Assembly (NCBI RefSeq): GCF_002954225.1
Contig: NZ_PPTH01000008.1
Coordinates: 1 to 64,000 of the forward strand
Reading direction: 5' to 3'
Source: Arthrobacter ruber
Lineage (GTDB): Bacteria; Actinomycetota; Actinomycetes; Actinomycetales; Micrococcaceae
Length of the DNA stretch: 64,000 bases
The position numbers and the translations under genes are program-made. The notes under the pieces were generated by a model. It saw nothing but the letters and a program-made list of their open reading frames with translations. It ran no database searches and was not told where the DNA came from. Below, in pieces: positions 33,392 to 42,227 of the stretch (position 1 is its first letter; each line of letters starts with the position of its first letter).

Positions 33392-34941
33392 CAGTTGCCC
33401 CGCGTCTGGCGGGATTGGGGAGTCTCGGCCGGCAGCGTATCCCAGGGGTTTTCGATGCCGATGTATTGGGTGGTGGTGTACTCGGCGATTCCCTCCGCCC
33501 CGCCCTCTCGGCCCAGCCCGGATTGCTTGACGCCGCCGAAGGGGGCTGCGGCGTTGGAAATCACACCGACGTTGAGGCCCATGAGGCCGAATTCGATGCG
33601 GTCTCCGATGCGCAATCCTCGGGAGATGTTTTCGGTGAAGACGTAGGACGCGAGCCCATATTCGGTGGAGTTGGCCATAGCGACTGCTTCATTCTCTGAG
33701 GAGAACGTCACCACCGGTGCCACCGGCCCGAAAATTTCTTCACGCAGCACTCGGGCTTCTGCTGGCACGTTAGTGAGCAGGGTGGGTTCGAAGAAGTGGC
33801 CGGGGCCATCGATGCGCGACCCGCCGACGACGATCTTGGCACCTCGGTCGACGGCGTCCTGAACCAAGGCCTCCAGCGATTCGCGGGCCTTCGCCTCAAT
33901 CATGGGGCCCACATTGATGCCGTGATTGAGGCCGTTGCCGACAGTAAGGGCTTTCATTTTCTCTGCCAGCTTGGCTACGAACTGATCAGCGATGGTTTCG
34001 TGCACCAGCAGCCGATTCGCTGCCGTGCACGCCTCACCCATGTTGCGCATTTTCGCAGCCATGGCTCCCGCTACGGCTTTGTCGAGGTCGGCATCCTCAA
34101 AGACGATCAGCGGACCGTTTCCGCCGAGTTCCATGGACGTGCGCAACACATTATCGGTCGCAACCTTCATGAGCGCCTTACCGACGGGGGTTGAACCGGT
34201 AAAGGAGATCTTGCGTAGGCGGGGGTCAGCCATGATGGGTTCGGACACGGCTGCCGCTAAGGCAGAGGAGACAACGTTCAGTACTCCTGCGGGGATTCCT
34301 GCTTCAATCATGAGCTGCGCGAAATACTGGGATGTCAGCGGTGTCAGGCGGGCTGGTTTCAGGACCATGGTGCATCCGGCTGCGATAGCTGGAGCTATCT
34401 TGCGGGTAGCCATAGCCAGTGGGAAGTTCCAGGGAGTGATGAGTAAGCAAGGGCCGACAGGCTTCTTGGACACGAGCATGCGAAGGTGGCCCTCGGGAGC
34501 TTCCATATGGCGGCCGTAGTCCCTTGCCGCTTCTTCGGAGTACCACCGCAGAAATTCACCACCGTACTTCACTTCCCCTGCGGCCTCGGCCAGCGGTTTG
34601 CCCATTTCTAGGGTCATCAGAAGTGCCAGGTCGTCAGCGCGTTCCTGGACCAGGTCGAAGGACCGTCGCAGCAGTTCTGCCCGAGTCCGGGCCGGCGTGC
34701 GGGCCCAGGAGGACTGTGCCTCAGCGGCGGCATCAATAGCGGCCGCGGCATCCTCACGGGTTGCCGATGCGAGCGTCGCAAGGATTTCCTCGGTGGCGGG
34801 GTTCTCAACGTTGAACGTCCCACCGTCTGAAGCTGCGCGCCACTGCCCGTTGATCAGCAGACCGGTGGGGGTCTTCGCCAGCACGTCCTGCACGCGCTCC
34901 TGGATTCCGGAGTCTACTGGGGTCATGTCCGTCATCGTCAT
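33391..34941 (-). CDS. gabD: NAD(P)-dependent aldehyde dehydrogenase, succinate-semialdehyde dehydrogenase type
   Basis: 516 residues. ALDH fold with PWNFPLAMATRKIAPAIAAGCTMVLKPA, catalytic Glu in TSMELGGNGPLIVFEDAD and catalytic Cys in MGEACTAANRLLVH (the usual GQxCxxxxR is altered to GEACTAANR, as in GabD). FGGVKQSGLGREGG is the cofactor-proximal C-terminal motif of GabD-like enzymes. Oxidises succinate or glutarate semialdehyde. Transcribed away from the ADH-BVMO operon; forms a two-gene unit with the small protein downstream. Symbol by family similarity; the actual chain length preference is not readable. Confidence 0.82.
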   Translation of the reverse strand: MTMTDMTPVDSGIQERVQDVLAKTPTGLLINGQWRAASDGGTFNVENPATEEILATLASATREDAAAAIDAAAEAQSSWARTPARTRAELLRRSFDLVQERADDLALLMTLEMGKPLAEAAGEVKYGGEFLRWYSEEAARDYGRHMEAPEGHLRMLVSKKPVGPCLLITPWNFPLAMATRKIAPAIAAGCTMVLKPARLTPLTSQYFAQLMIEAGIPAGVLNVVSSALAAAVSEPIMADPRLRKISFTGSTPVGKALMKVATDNVLRTSMELGGNGPLIVFEDADLDKAVAGAMAAKMRNMGEACTAANRLLVHETIADQFVAKLAEKMKALTVGNGLNHGINVGPMIEAKARESLEALVQDAVDRGAKIVVGGSRIDGPGHFFEPTLLTNVPAEARVLREEIFGPVAPVVTFSSENEAVAMANSTEYGLASYVFTENISRGLRIGDRIEFGLMGLNVGVISNAAAPFGGVKQSGLGREGGAEGIAEYTTTQYIGIENPWDTLPAETPQSRQTRGN

Positions 34942-35441
34942 CTAGCAACCTTCTCTCTGAATCCGGGCAGTACGTCGTGCGGCGGGAAATGGGGAACCTG
35001 CGCGAAAGGAATGCGATGTACGGCGGAATCCGCCATCCCGCGTCTTGTGATGATGCTCGCATGGCCGGGGGTCACCCGACAGAGCGAGCACGTTCGAGTG
35101 CGACGGGGTCCATCGGACGTTCCCGACGGGAAATCCGAGGCGATCGGGAATCATGGCCGCCGCCGTGGCCGGAGCCCCCAGTTCTTGGACGCCCTGTGTT
35201 CCTCAAACTACCGGGATTCCGCACCCTGACGTTATGCAAGGCGCACAGCCTCTTGTACTTATCGTCTAAAGATGGGTGACGTCCACTCAGATTCGGGGTT
35301 AGAGCTGAAGACTCTGCCGTGTAGACCCTGGGCAGGTCAACCTCTCCATATTGCAGGTCGAGTGGATTCGTCTGACATGTACTGCCTCTGAGCCATGGGT
35401 ACTTCCGACATGTTGGGGCGCGAACAGTAGAAGATCGTCCC
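34942..35441. other. Intergenic region upstream of gabD and the ADH operon
   Basis: About 500 bases with no supported gene in either direction. A 13-bp inverted repeat GGCGGA-A-TCCGCC lies at 35022-35034, 80 bp upstream of the GabD start, and a TACGGCGGA stretch recurs at 35536-35544 near the ADH start. Longer open frames in this stretch lack ribosome-binding sites and recognisable domains. It probably holds the gabD promoter. Confidence 0.35.
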
Positions 35442-35483
35442 GGTCGGACCCAGGTCGGACCCAGGTCGGACCCAGGTCGGACT
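35442..35483. repeat. Four 9-bp palindromes GGTCGGACC phased at 11 bp
   Basis: GGTCGGACC occurs at 35442, 35453 and 35464, with GGTCGGACT at 35475, in a tandem 11-bp unit (GTCGGACCCAG). Each 9-mer is a GGTC-N-GACC palindrome, so the four sites lie on the same face of the DNA. A fifth, reverse-complement copy GGTCCGACC is at 35561-35569. They precede the alcohol dehydrogenase-BVMO-esterase operon and look like a cooperative operator array. Confidence 0.6.
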
Positions 35484-35732
35484 CGGGTCGCCACAACTCC
35501 AGGAACCGGTTTCAACCTACTTCTTAGACGAAAAGTACGGCGGAAAGATTCTGGTTGTATGGTCCGACCAAGAAAGGGTCTGAGCTCTTCCCTATGCTCA
35601 ATGGAAAGCCCGTGGCCGGAGGAGCGATTCCTCTTCGGCTTGGGACCTGCCGGTAGCGTACCCGAGATCGATGACGGGACTTCCTATGGTTCCAGCAGGG
35701 GAAAGCGGCACTTCATTAGCAAGGGGATGATC

Positions 35733-36887
35733 ATGACGATCAAAACGGGGACCACAGCCGACCAGGGCAGCTTGTCCACAAGGACTATTCGTGGGGCCGT
35801 CCTCGAGGTCGTTGGAGCTGAGATGCCCTATGCGGGCAGCACCCCGATCCGGGTGGAAGACCTGGAGCTGGAGGGCCCTGGCCCTGGCGAGATCCTCGTC
35901 CGGATTGAAGCAGCCGGCGTTTGTCACTCCGATCTTTCCGTCGTCAACGGGAACCGCCCCAGGCCGGTACCGATGCTTTTGGGCCACGAGGCTGCAGGCC
36001 TCGTGGAGGAGCTGGGTGAAGGCGTTAGCGACCTGGCCATCGGGCAGCGGGTTGTGATGACGTTCCTTCCGCGATGCGGGGAATGCCCTGGTTGCCATTC
36101 CACCGGCAAGACGCCTTGTGAGCAAGGCAGCGCCTCTAACGGGGCTGGCACTCTACTCGGCGGTGCACGACGGCTGTCCGTCAAGGGGGAGCCGATCAAC
36201 CATCACCTCGGTGTGTCAGGTTTCGCCTCATACGCTGTTGTTTCCCGACGTTCCGTCGTGCCGGTAGGAGCCGATGTGCCAGCGCACATCGCGGCTCTGT
36301 TGGGTTGTGCGCTTCTCACAGGCGGTGGTGCAATCCTCAATGTCGCCAAACCCTCATCCTCATCCCGGGTAGCGATCGTCGGCTTGGGTGGGGTTGGAAT
36401 GGCGGCTCTCATTACTGCCCGGGCGACAGGCGTCGAACACGTCGTGGGCATCGACACCCTGCCTGCAAAAATCGACTCCGCACGAGCCCTGGGAGCAACG
36501 GATGCCATGACCTCGCAGGAGGCCATGGACCGCGGGGAGAAATTCGATGCCGTCATCGAAGCGGCAGGACACCCTCGAGCGTTGGAAGCCGCCATCAGCC
36601 TCACGAAACCGGGAGGAATCACGGTGACCGTCGGACTGCCGGCACCCGGGCAGCCCGCCTCCATCGATCCTCTGGCGCTCACCGCCGAAGCCCGCACCAT
36701 CGTTGGCAGTTACCTCGGATCGGCGGTACCCGAACACGACATCCCCGTCTACGAGGCACTCTGGCGCTCCGGAGCCCTCGCTGTTGAAGGACTCGTCTCG
36801 GCAACCATCGGACTCGAGGACATTAACAGCGCCATGGACACGCTCCAAAGCGGCCAGGCACTTCGGCAAATCATCACCTTTCCCTAA
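35733..36887 (+). CDS. Zinc-dependent medium-chain alcohol dehydrogenase
   Basis: About 384 residues from ATG at 35733, six bases after AAGGGG; the frame opens 58 codons earlier but that part lacks family similarity. Catalytic zinc ligands in AAGVCHSDLSVV and LGHEAAG, structural zinc in PRCGECPGCHSTGKTPCE, Rossmann motif VGLGGVGMAALITARATG with VGID after strand 2 (NAD). Belongs to the group that oxidises larger secondary or primary alcohols. First gene of an operon with a Baeyer-Villiger-type monooxygenase and an esterase: it would supply the ketone for the monooxygenase. Confidence 0.87.
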   Translation: MTIKTGTTADQGSLSTRTIRGAVLEVVGAEMPYAGSTPIRVEDLELEGPGPGEILVRIEAAGVCHSDLSVVNGNRPRPVPMLLGHEAAGLVEELGEGVSDLAIGQRVVMTFLPRCGECPGCHSTGKTPCEQGSASNGAGTLLGGARRLSVKGEPINHHLGVSGFASYAVVSRRSVVPVGADVPAHIAALLGCALLTGGGAILNVAKPSSSSRVAIVGLGGVGMAALITARATGVEHVVGIDTLPAKIDSARALGATDAMTSQEAMDRGEKFDAVIEAAGHPRALEAAISLTKPGGITVTVGLPAPGQPASIDPLALTAEARTIVGSYLGSAVPEHDIPVYEALWRSGALAVEGLVSATIGLEDINSAMDTLQSGQALRQIITFP

Positions 36888-36913
36888 TCACTGCCCACCC
36901 CTACTTCTGAGAA

Positions 36914-38410
36914 ATGAGCAGAGCCATGACCTCACCTTCTGATCACATTTACAGTGCCATCATCATCGGCGCCGGCTTCGGCGGCTTGGGCCAGGGCGCC
37001 CAGTTTGTCCGGGACGGAGTCGACGACTTCCTGATCCTCGAACGCGGCAACGATGTCGGCGGCGTCTGGCGTGAAAACACCTACCCCGGTGCCGCCTGTG
37101 ACACACAGGCTGTCATCTACTGCTTCAGCTACTTCCTGAACCTCAAGGTGTCGCGCATGTTCGCCGGTCAGGAAGAACTTCAGGGATACCTTCACGCACT
37201 GAGCGAGGAGTTCGGGCTCAATGAACGCCTGCTCCTCAACCAGAACGTCACCGAAGCGACCTGGGATGAAGAGCAGCTCATTTGGGCTGTTCGAACGGCC
37301 GGAGGAGAGCGGTTCCTGACTCGGTCTCTCGTTGCTGCATGGGGACAGCTCAACGAGCCTAATGTTCCCGCTTTCCCAGGTTCAGACTCCTTCCAGGGCA
37401 TTGCCTTCCATTCGGCGAACTGGCGTCATGATGTTGACCTCGTGGGCAAGCGGGTGGCCTCGATCGGGTCGGCCGCTACAGCTGTTCAGTACGTTCCCGA
37501 GGTAGCGAAGGTCGCTTCGGAACTGACCGTCTTCCAGCGCTCCGCAAACTACATCCTGCCCCGCGACCAGATCATCTTCAGCGAAGAAGAAACTGAACGG
37601 TTCCTTGCGGACCCTGATTCCTACAGGGAACTCCGCCAGAGCATCCATGAGCTTCGGGAAGCGGGATTCGAGCGTACTCGCGCGCACACAGCTGCTAATC
37701 AGGAAGGGGTGGAACTGGCCCGCCAGCACCGGGAGGCGCAGATTACTGATCCCGAGTTGCGCGCCAAGCTCACGCCTGACTACGACTACGGCTGCAAGCG
37801 CATCCTGCGTAGTGACGAGTTCTACCCGGCTCTGACCCGCGACAACGTCGAGCTGGTGACAGAACGTATCGCCGAGGTCACCCCGACCGGTATCCGCACG
37901 GCCGACGGCGCCGAGCACGAGTTCGACGTCATCATCTACGCGACCGGCTTCAAGAGCCATGCCTTCCACGGATCCACCCGTGTCACGGGACGCGGCGGCA
38001 TCAGTCTGGACCAGCGGTGGGGGAACGCACCCGAGGCCTATCTCGGTATCACCGTCGACAACTTCCCGAACCTGTTCCTGGTATACGGGCCGAACACGAA
38101 CCTGAACCACAACTCCGTCGTGTCGATGCTCGAACCTCAGCACCGCTACATCTCCCAGGCTGTCAGGTACCTTGCCGATCATAATTCGACGGCGCTCGAG
38201 GTTGGCCGGGAGGTGCTCGAGCAGTTTACGACCTACCTGCAGGAGGAGTTGTCCAAGTCGGCGTTCTCCTCAGACTGCTCCTCTTGGTACAAGAACGAGG
38301 ACGGGCGCGTGATCAACAACTGGTCGGGAACCGTAGAGGAATACCGCAGTAAGACCCACGACCTGCGTCTGGAGGACTACCTGCAGCCAGCCGAGCAGGG
38401 TGCCCGGTAA
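36914..38410 (+). CDS. Flavin-containing Baeyer-Villiger-type monooxygenase
   Basis: 498 residues. FAD motif IIGAGFGGLGQGAQF at the N-terminus with ILERGNDVGGVWRENTYPGAACDT, BVMO fingerprint FxGxxFHxxxW as FQGIAFHSANW, NADPH motif IGSAATAVQYV, and the ATGF motif IIYATGF near residue 340. The position after the fingerprint Trp is Arg rather than Pro or Asp, a small departure. Inserts oxygen next to a carbonyl to give an ester or lactone. Start shared between ATG 36914 and 36926; stop overlaps the esterase start (TAATG). Substrate ketone unknown. Confidence 0.88.
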   Translation: MSRAMTSPSDHIYSAIIIGAGFGGLGQGAQFVRDGVDDFLILERGNDVGGVWRENTYPGAACDTQAVIYCFSYFLNLKVSRMFAGQEELQGYLHALSEEFGLNERLLLNQNVTEATWDEEQLIWAVRTAGGERFLTRSLVAAWGQLNEPNVPAFPGSDSFQGIAFHSANWRHDVDLVGKRVASIGSAATAVQYVPEVAKVASELTVFQRSANYILPRDQIIFSEEETERFLADPDSYRELRQSIHELREAGFERTRAHTAANQEGVELARQHREAQITDPELRAKLTPDYDYGCKRILRSDEFYPALTRDNVELVTERIAEVTPTGIRTADGAEHEFDVIIYATGFKSHAFHGSTRVTGRGGISLDQRWGNAPEAYLGITVDNFPNLFLVYGPNTNLNHNSVVSMLEPQHRYISQAVRYLADHNSTALEVGREVLEQFTTYLQEELSKSAFSSDCSSWYKNEDGRVINNWSGTVEEYRSKTHDLRLEDYLQPAEQGAR

Positions 38411-39363
38411 TGAACTGGCTGGACCCCTTGACGGGAAGGACCGTCGCCGCGGACGCGGCGGCGGTCCTGCAGGACTTCCGGGCGGCAGGAGGGCGTTCGT
38501 TCCACCTCTACAGCGTCGCCGAAGTCCGCGAGAAGTATGAGCTCGGGTGCGCGAAGAGCGGCCTGAGCCCTGACAACCTCTTCGACGTCTCCGACCACCA
38601 GATCGGGCAGTTCGGCATACGGCTTTACCAACCTCAAGCAACCCCCGGGGCGACTCCGGTCCTGCTGTTCTTTCACGGTGGCGGTTGGATCATGGGGAGT
38701 CTCGACACTCATGACGGCCTGTGTCGCAGGCTCGCCACCCTGACTGGGTTACCGGTCGTCGCGGTCGACTACCGTCTTGCCCCCGAACACCGGTACCCAG
38801 CCGCCATCAACGATTGCCGGGCCGCAGTGCAGTGGTTGGCGTCCAACTCGTTAGGGCATGGCGTGGAGGTCACCGGCCTCGTGCTGGTGGGGGACAGCGC
38901 CGGCGGCCAGCTCGCCGCGGTACTCACCAATGAAAACGCGTCCAGCCCCAACCCGTTGCCGATCCTAGGCCAGGTCTTGATCTACCCCATTACGGACCTG
39001 ACTTTCTCGACTCCGTCCTATCAGCGAATAAGAGAAGGTTTCCCTCTGGTTGCGGACACGATGGCGTGGTTCGCCAATGAGTACCTGCCAGAAGGAACCG
39101 ACCGCGCAGCCCCCGAGGTAAGCCCCGCATTCGCAGATCTGCCTCCGGGTCTGCCCCCCACGTATGTGCTGACTGTCGATAACGATCCACTGGCCGACGA
39201 GGGGGCAAGATACGCCGCAGCACTCTCGCAGGCAGGGACAGCCGTGACGTACCTACACCTTCCCGGGTACGCCCATGGCTTGTTCACCTCTGCAGGCCGT
39301 ATCCCTCGCGGAGAGCGTGAGATCGAGAACATCGCTGCATTTATCCGCGAACTTCACTGGTAG
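38410..39363 (+). CDS. Alpha/beta-hydrolase esterase of the HSL family
   Basis: 317 residues. Oxyanion motif FFHGGGWIMG, nucleophile elbow VGDSAGGQLAA, acid in VDNDPLADEG and base His in PGYAHGLF, the complete HSL/lip-type triad. No signal peptide, coupled to the BVMO stop by TAATG. Hydrolyses the ester or lactone produced by the monooxygenase to an alcohol and an acid. A terminator hairpin at 39385-39419 closes the operon. Confidence 0.9.
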   Translation: MNWLDPLTGRTVAADAAAVLQDFRAAGGRSFHLYSVAEVREKYELGCAKSGLSPDNLFDVSDHQIGQFGIRLYQPQATPGATPVLLFFHGGGWIMGSLDTHDGLCRRLATLTGLPVVAVDYRLAPEHRYPAAINDCRAAVQWLASNSLGHGVEVTGLVLVGDSAGGQLAAVLTNENASSPNPLPILGQVLIYPITDLTFSTPSYQRIREGFPLVADTMAWFANEYLPEGTDRAAPEVSPAFADLPPGLPPTYVLTVDNDPLADEGARYAAALSQAGTAVTYLHLPGYAHGLFTSAGRIPRGEREIENIAAFIRELHW

Positions 39364-39384
39364 GCCCGGTGGGTCCCCGTCAAC

Positions 39385-39419
39385 TGAGGATCGCTGCTTG
39401 CTCGTGCCTGCGATCCTCA
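39385..39419 (+). terminator. Terminator hairpin after the ADH-BVMO-esterase operon
   Basis: TGAGGATCGC at 39385-39394 pairs perfectly over 10 bp with GCGATCCTCA at 39410-39419, with a 15-nt loop, starting 22 bases after the esterase stop. It separates this operon from the glutamate dehydrogenase gene. Confidence 0.7.
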
Positions 39420-39508
39420 AGAATCGACACCTTTCCCCCGAATGCCATCCGCAGGCGCCTCTGCGCAAAGCATCACGTCCGTAGCAAGACCACAGCGAAG
39501 GTAAGTCA

Positions 39509-40801
39509 ATGACGACAGATACAGAAGTCCCGATCACCCTGGAACCTGATCGTACCCAGAGCGCCGGTCCGCTCGTCGATGCCAAGGCCCAGCTGGCGTC
39601 GGCGGTGAAGACCTTGGGGTACGAGGAGGGGCTGCATCAGCTCTTGGCTCAGCCTCGACGGGAGCTGACGGTGTCCGTTCCGCTGCGGCGTGATGACGGT
39701 TCGGTTGAGATTCTCACCGGTCATCGGGTCCAGCACAACTTCTCCCGCGGTCCAGCGAAAGGGGGCTTGCGTTATTCACCTGCGGTGGATCTTGACGAGG
39801 TCCGCGCGCTGGCGATGTGGATGACATGGAAGTGCGCCCTTCTTGACGTTCCCTACGGCGGCGCCAAGGGTGGAATCCGGATCGATCCACGGAAATACTC
39901 CCAGGGCGAACTGGAGCGGGTCACGCGTCGATACACGTCCGAAATTCTGCCTGTCATCGGACCTGAACGGGATATCCCAGCTCCCGATATCGGCACGGAC
40001 GAGCAGACCATGGCGTGGATGATGGATACCTACTCGGTCGCCTCGGGCTACACGGTCCCCGGAGTTGTCACAGGCAAGCCTGTATCACTGGGCGGCTCCC
40101 TGGGTAGGTCCTCCGCAACGTCAGCCGGCGTCGTCCACATCGCCTTGGCGGCCCTCGCTCACCGCGGTATACCGGTTGCCGGAGCGACAGCGGCGGTGCA
40201 GGGTTTCGGCAAGGTCGGGGCAGGAGCCGCACTTTTCCTCGCTCAGGCAGGAGTCAGAGTAGTCGCTATATCGGATCAGTACGGTGCTATTTATGCAGCC
40301 AGTGGTCTCGACATCATTGCGCTGAACGATCATATTGCCAGAACGGGGTCGGTTGTTGGTTTCAGCGCCGCCGAGCCATTGCCAGCATCGGATCTGCTGG
40401 AGCTGGACGTTAGCCTGCTGATCCCAGCCGCCATCGAGGGCGTTCTCCACAGTGACAATGCCGGGCGCGTTCAGGCGAAGATCATCGTCGAAGGGGCCAA
40501 TGGCCCCACAACGGCCGGCGCTGATCAGATTTTCAAGGAGCTGGGGGTGCTTGTCGTTCCGGACATCCTTGCTAATGCCGGTGGTGTCATCGTCTCCTAC
40601 TTCGAGTGGGTGCAGTCCAACCAGGCGTACTGGTGGTCAGCGTCCGAAGTGGACGAACGCCTGGAGCGCCGGATGCTCACCGCATGGCACCACCTCCTGG
40701 ATAGTTCTGCCGCGCGCGGCCTGACATTGCGGGAAGCAGCTACCGTGACCGCGGTCGAACGTGTAGCCGATGCGCACCGCACACGGGGCCTATACCCCTG
40801 A
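39509..40801 (+). CDS. gdhA: Glu/Leu/Phe/Val dehydrogenase (glutamate dehydrogenase type)
   Basis: 430 residues. Substrate-binding Lys in PAKGGLRYSP and catalytic Lys in DVPYGGAKGGIRIDP, with the nucleotide-binding motif VQGFGKVGAGAALFLAQAGV. The C-terminal half contains PAAIEGVLHSDNA, IIVEGANGPTTAGAD and NAGGVIVSYFEWVQ, all characteristic. Interconverts glutamate and 2-oxoglutarate plus ammonia. Placed at the head of an amine-catabolic block, it can regenerate 2-oxoglutarate for the aminotransferase and release ammonia for use by the cell. Symbol by function class. Confidence 0.87.
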   Translation: MTTDTEVPITLEPDRTQSAGPLVDAKAQLASAVKTLGYEEGLHQLLAQPRRELTVSVPLRRDDGSVEILTGHRVQHNFSRGPAKGGLRYSPAVDLDEVRALAMWMTWKCALLDVPYGGAKGGIRIDPRKYSQGELERVTRRYTSEILPVIGPERDIPAPDIGTDEQTMAWMMDTYSVASGYTVPGVVTGKPVSLGGSLGRSSATSAGVVHIALAALAHRGIPVAGATAAVQGFGKVGAGAALFLAQAGVRVVAISDQYGAIYAASGLDIIALNDHIARTGSVVGFSAAEPLPASDLLELDVSLLIPAAIEGVLHSDNAGRVQAKIIVEGANGPTTAGADQIFKELGVLVVPDILANAGGVIVSYFEWVQSNQAYWWSASEVDERLERRMLTAWHHLLDSSAARGLTLREAATVTAVERVADAHRTRGLYP

Positions 40802-40951
40802 GCTCTCCGGACCCCTCAGGCCAGTCAGGCTCACAAGGCAGCAGTTGCAGCGGGCAATTCGAGGGAAGGGGAGCTTTACAAGATCATCATCACCGTCAGG
40901 TACTGGAAGGTGCCGGTCGGGGCGGTCGAACAGTAATCGGAGAGATACGTG

Positions 40952-42160
40952 ATGTGTAGCAACCCATCAGGCAGCACCGGCACCGCCGATGATACGACGA
41001 CGGGGCAGCAGCCCCTGGAGGGGCTGCTTGTCGCCGACTTCTCACGGGTCCTTGCCGGACCACTGTGTACGATGACCCTCGCTGATCTCGGGGCGCGGGT
41101 CGTGAAGGTAGAGCGTCCCGGCGAGGGAGATGACACCCGTAGCTGGGGGCCCCCGTGGTCCGCGACGGGATCCACCTACTTCGACTCCGTGAACCGCAAT
41201 AAGGAATCGGTGTGCCTGGATATCGCCGACCCGCACGATCAGGATCTGGCGCGCGAACTCGCTCTGCGTGCCGATGTACTTGTGGAGAACTTCAAGCCAG
41301 GTGGACTCGACCGGTTCGGATTGGGCTACCCTGCGCTGTCGGCGGACAACCCGAAACTGATCTACGTTTCCATCTCGGGATTCGGGTCTGCCGGCGGCCG
41401 CGACATCCCCGGTTACGATTTCATCGTTCAGGCCCTTGGGGGGTTGATGAGCATCACCGGCGACGCGGAGGGCTCGCCCTACAAGGCTGGTGTCGCCCTC
41501 GTCGATGTACTCACTGCCAAAGACGCCACCATCTCCATCCTGGCCGCGCTCCAAGCCAGGGCACGGACTGGGCGTGGCAGTCGCATCGAGGTGAATCTGC
41601 TGTCCAGCCTGCAAGGAGCACTGGCCAATCAGGGCCAGTCATACCTGGGAGCCGGGAAGGTGCCGGGCCGGATGGGAAACGCCCACCCGTCGATCGTGCC
41701 GTACCAGCTCCTGCAGTGTGCAGACGGACCGCTTGCAGTGGCGTGCGGTAATGACGGCCAGTTCGCCCGCTTCGTGGAGGAACTTGGCGCACTGCCCTTA
41801 GCATGGGACGACCGTTTCGCCAGTAACAGCGCCCGCGTAGAACATCGGGACGAGTTGGTTCCTTTGCTGGAGAACCTATTAGCTGCCGCTTCGACCCAGC
41901 AGTGGCAAGACCGGCTTACTCGGGTGGGTGTACCCGCGGGCCGAGTCGCCACAATAGACGAGGGCCTGACCTACGCTGAAACGCTCGGCCTGAAGCCCAC
42001 TATCGCCCTTGAGAATGCGGCAGGGGTGAGCACCGACCACCAGATACGCCATCCCGCGCTCTGGGAGCCTCCCCTTAAACCTCGCACCCAAGCCCCTCCC
42101 CGTCTCGGCGAACATACCGACCAAGTGGTGTCATGGCTCTGCACTCGTGTCGCCGAATAA
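40952..42160 (+). CDS. Class III CoA-transferase (CaiB/BaiF), candidate glutarate CoA-transferase
   Basis: About 402 residues from ATG at 40952, eight bases after GGAGAG; a GTG one codon earlier is possible. Family III pattern: LLVADFSRVLAGPLCTMTLADLGARVVKVE, FDSVNRNKESVCLDI, LVENFKPGGLDRFGLGYPAL and ISGFGSAGG, with the catalytic Asp expected in VLTAKDATISI. Transfers CoA between acyl-CoA and a free acid. In this block glutarate is a likely acceptor (SUGCT-like), which would give glutaryl-CoA for the dehydrogenase at 45524. Family strong, substrate inferred. Confidence 0.8.
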   Translation: MCSNPSGSTGTADDTTTGQQPLEGLLVADFSRVLAGPLCTMTLADLGARVVKVERPGEGDDTRSWGPPWSATGSTYFDSVNRNKESVCLDIADPHDQDLARELALRADVLVENFKPGGLDRFGLGYPALSADNPKLIYVSISGFGSAGGRDIPGYDFIVQALGGLMSITGDAEGSPYKAGVALVDVLTAKDATISILAALQARARTGRGSRIEVNLLSSLQGALANQGQSYLGAGKVPGRMGNAHPSIVPYQLLQCADGPLAVACGNDGQFARFVEELGALPLAWDDRFASNSARVEHRDELVPLLENLLAAASTQQWQDRLTRVGVPAGRVATIDEGLTYAETLGLKPTIALENAAGVSTDHQIRHPALWEPPLKPRTQAPPRLGEHTDQVVSWLCTRVAE

Positions 42161-42227
42161 GGGGGGGATTTTCGAGGCAGTGTACCCTCGTACCAGGTAG
42201 GGCCTCCCGGTGAGGAGCCGTTCTGAA

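Noticed and set aside
35072-35515. 147-codon minus-strand frame over the palindrome array
   Set aside because: Coding would require translating the tandem repeat; composition and lack of a start signal argue against a gene.
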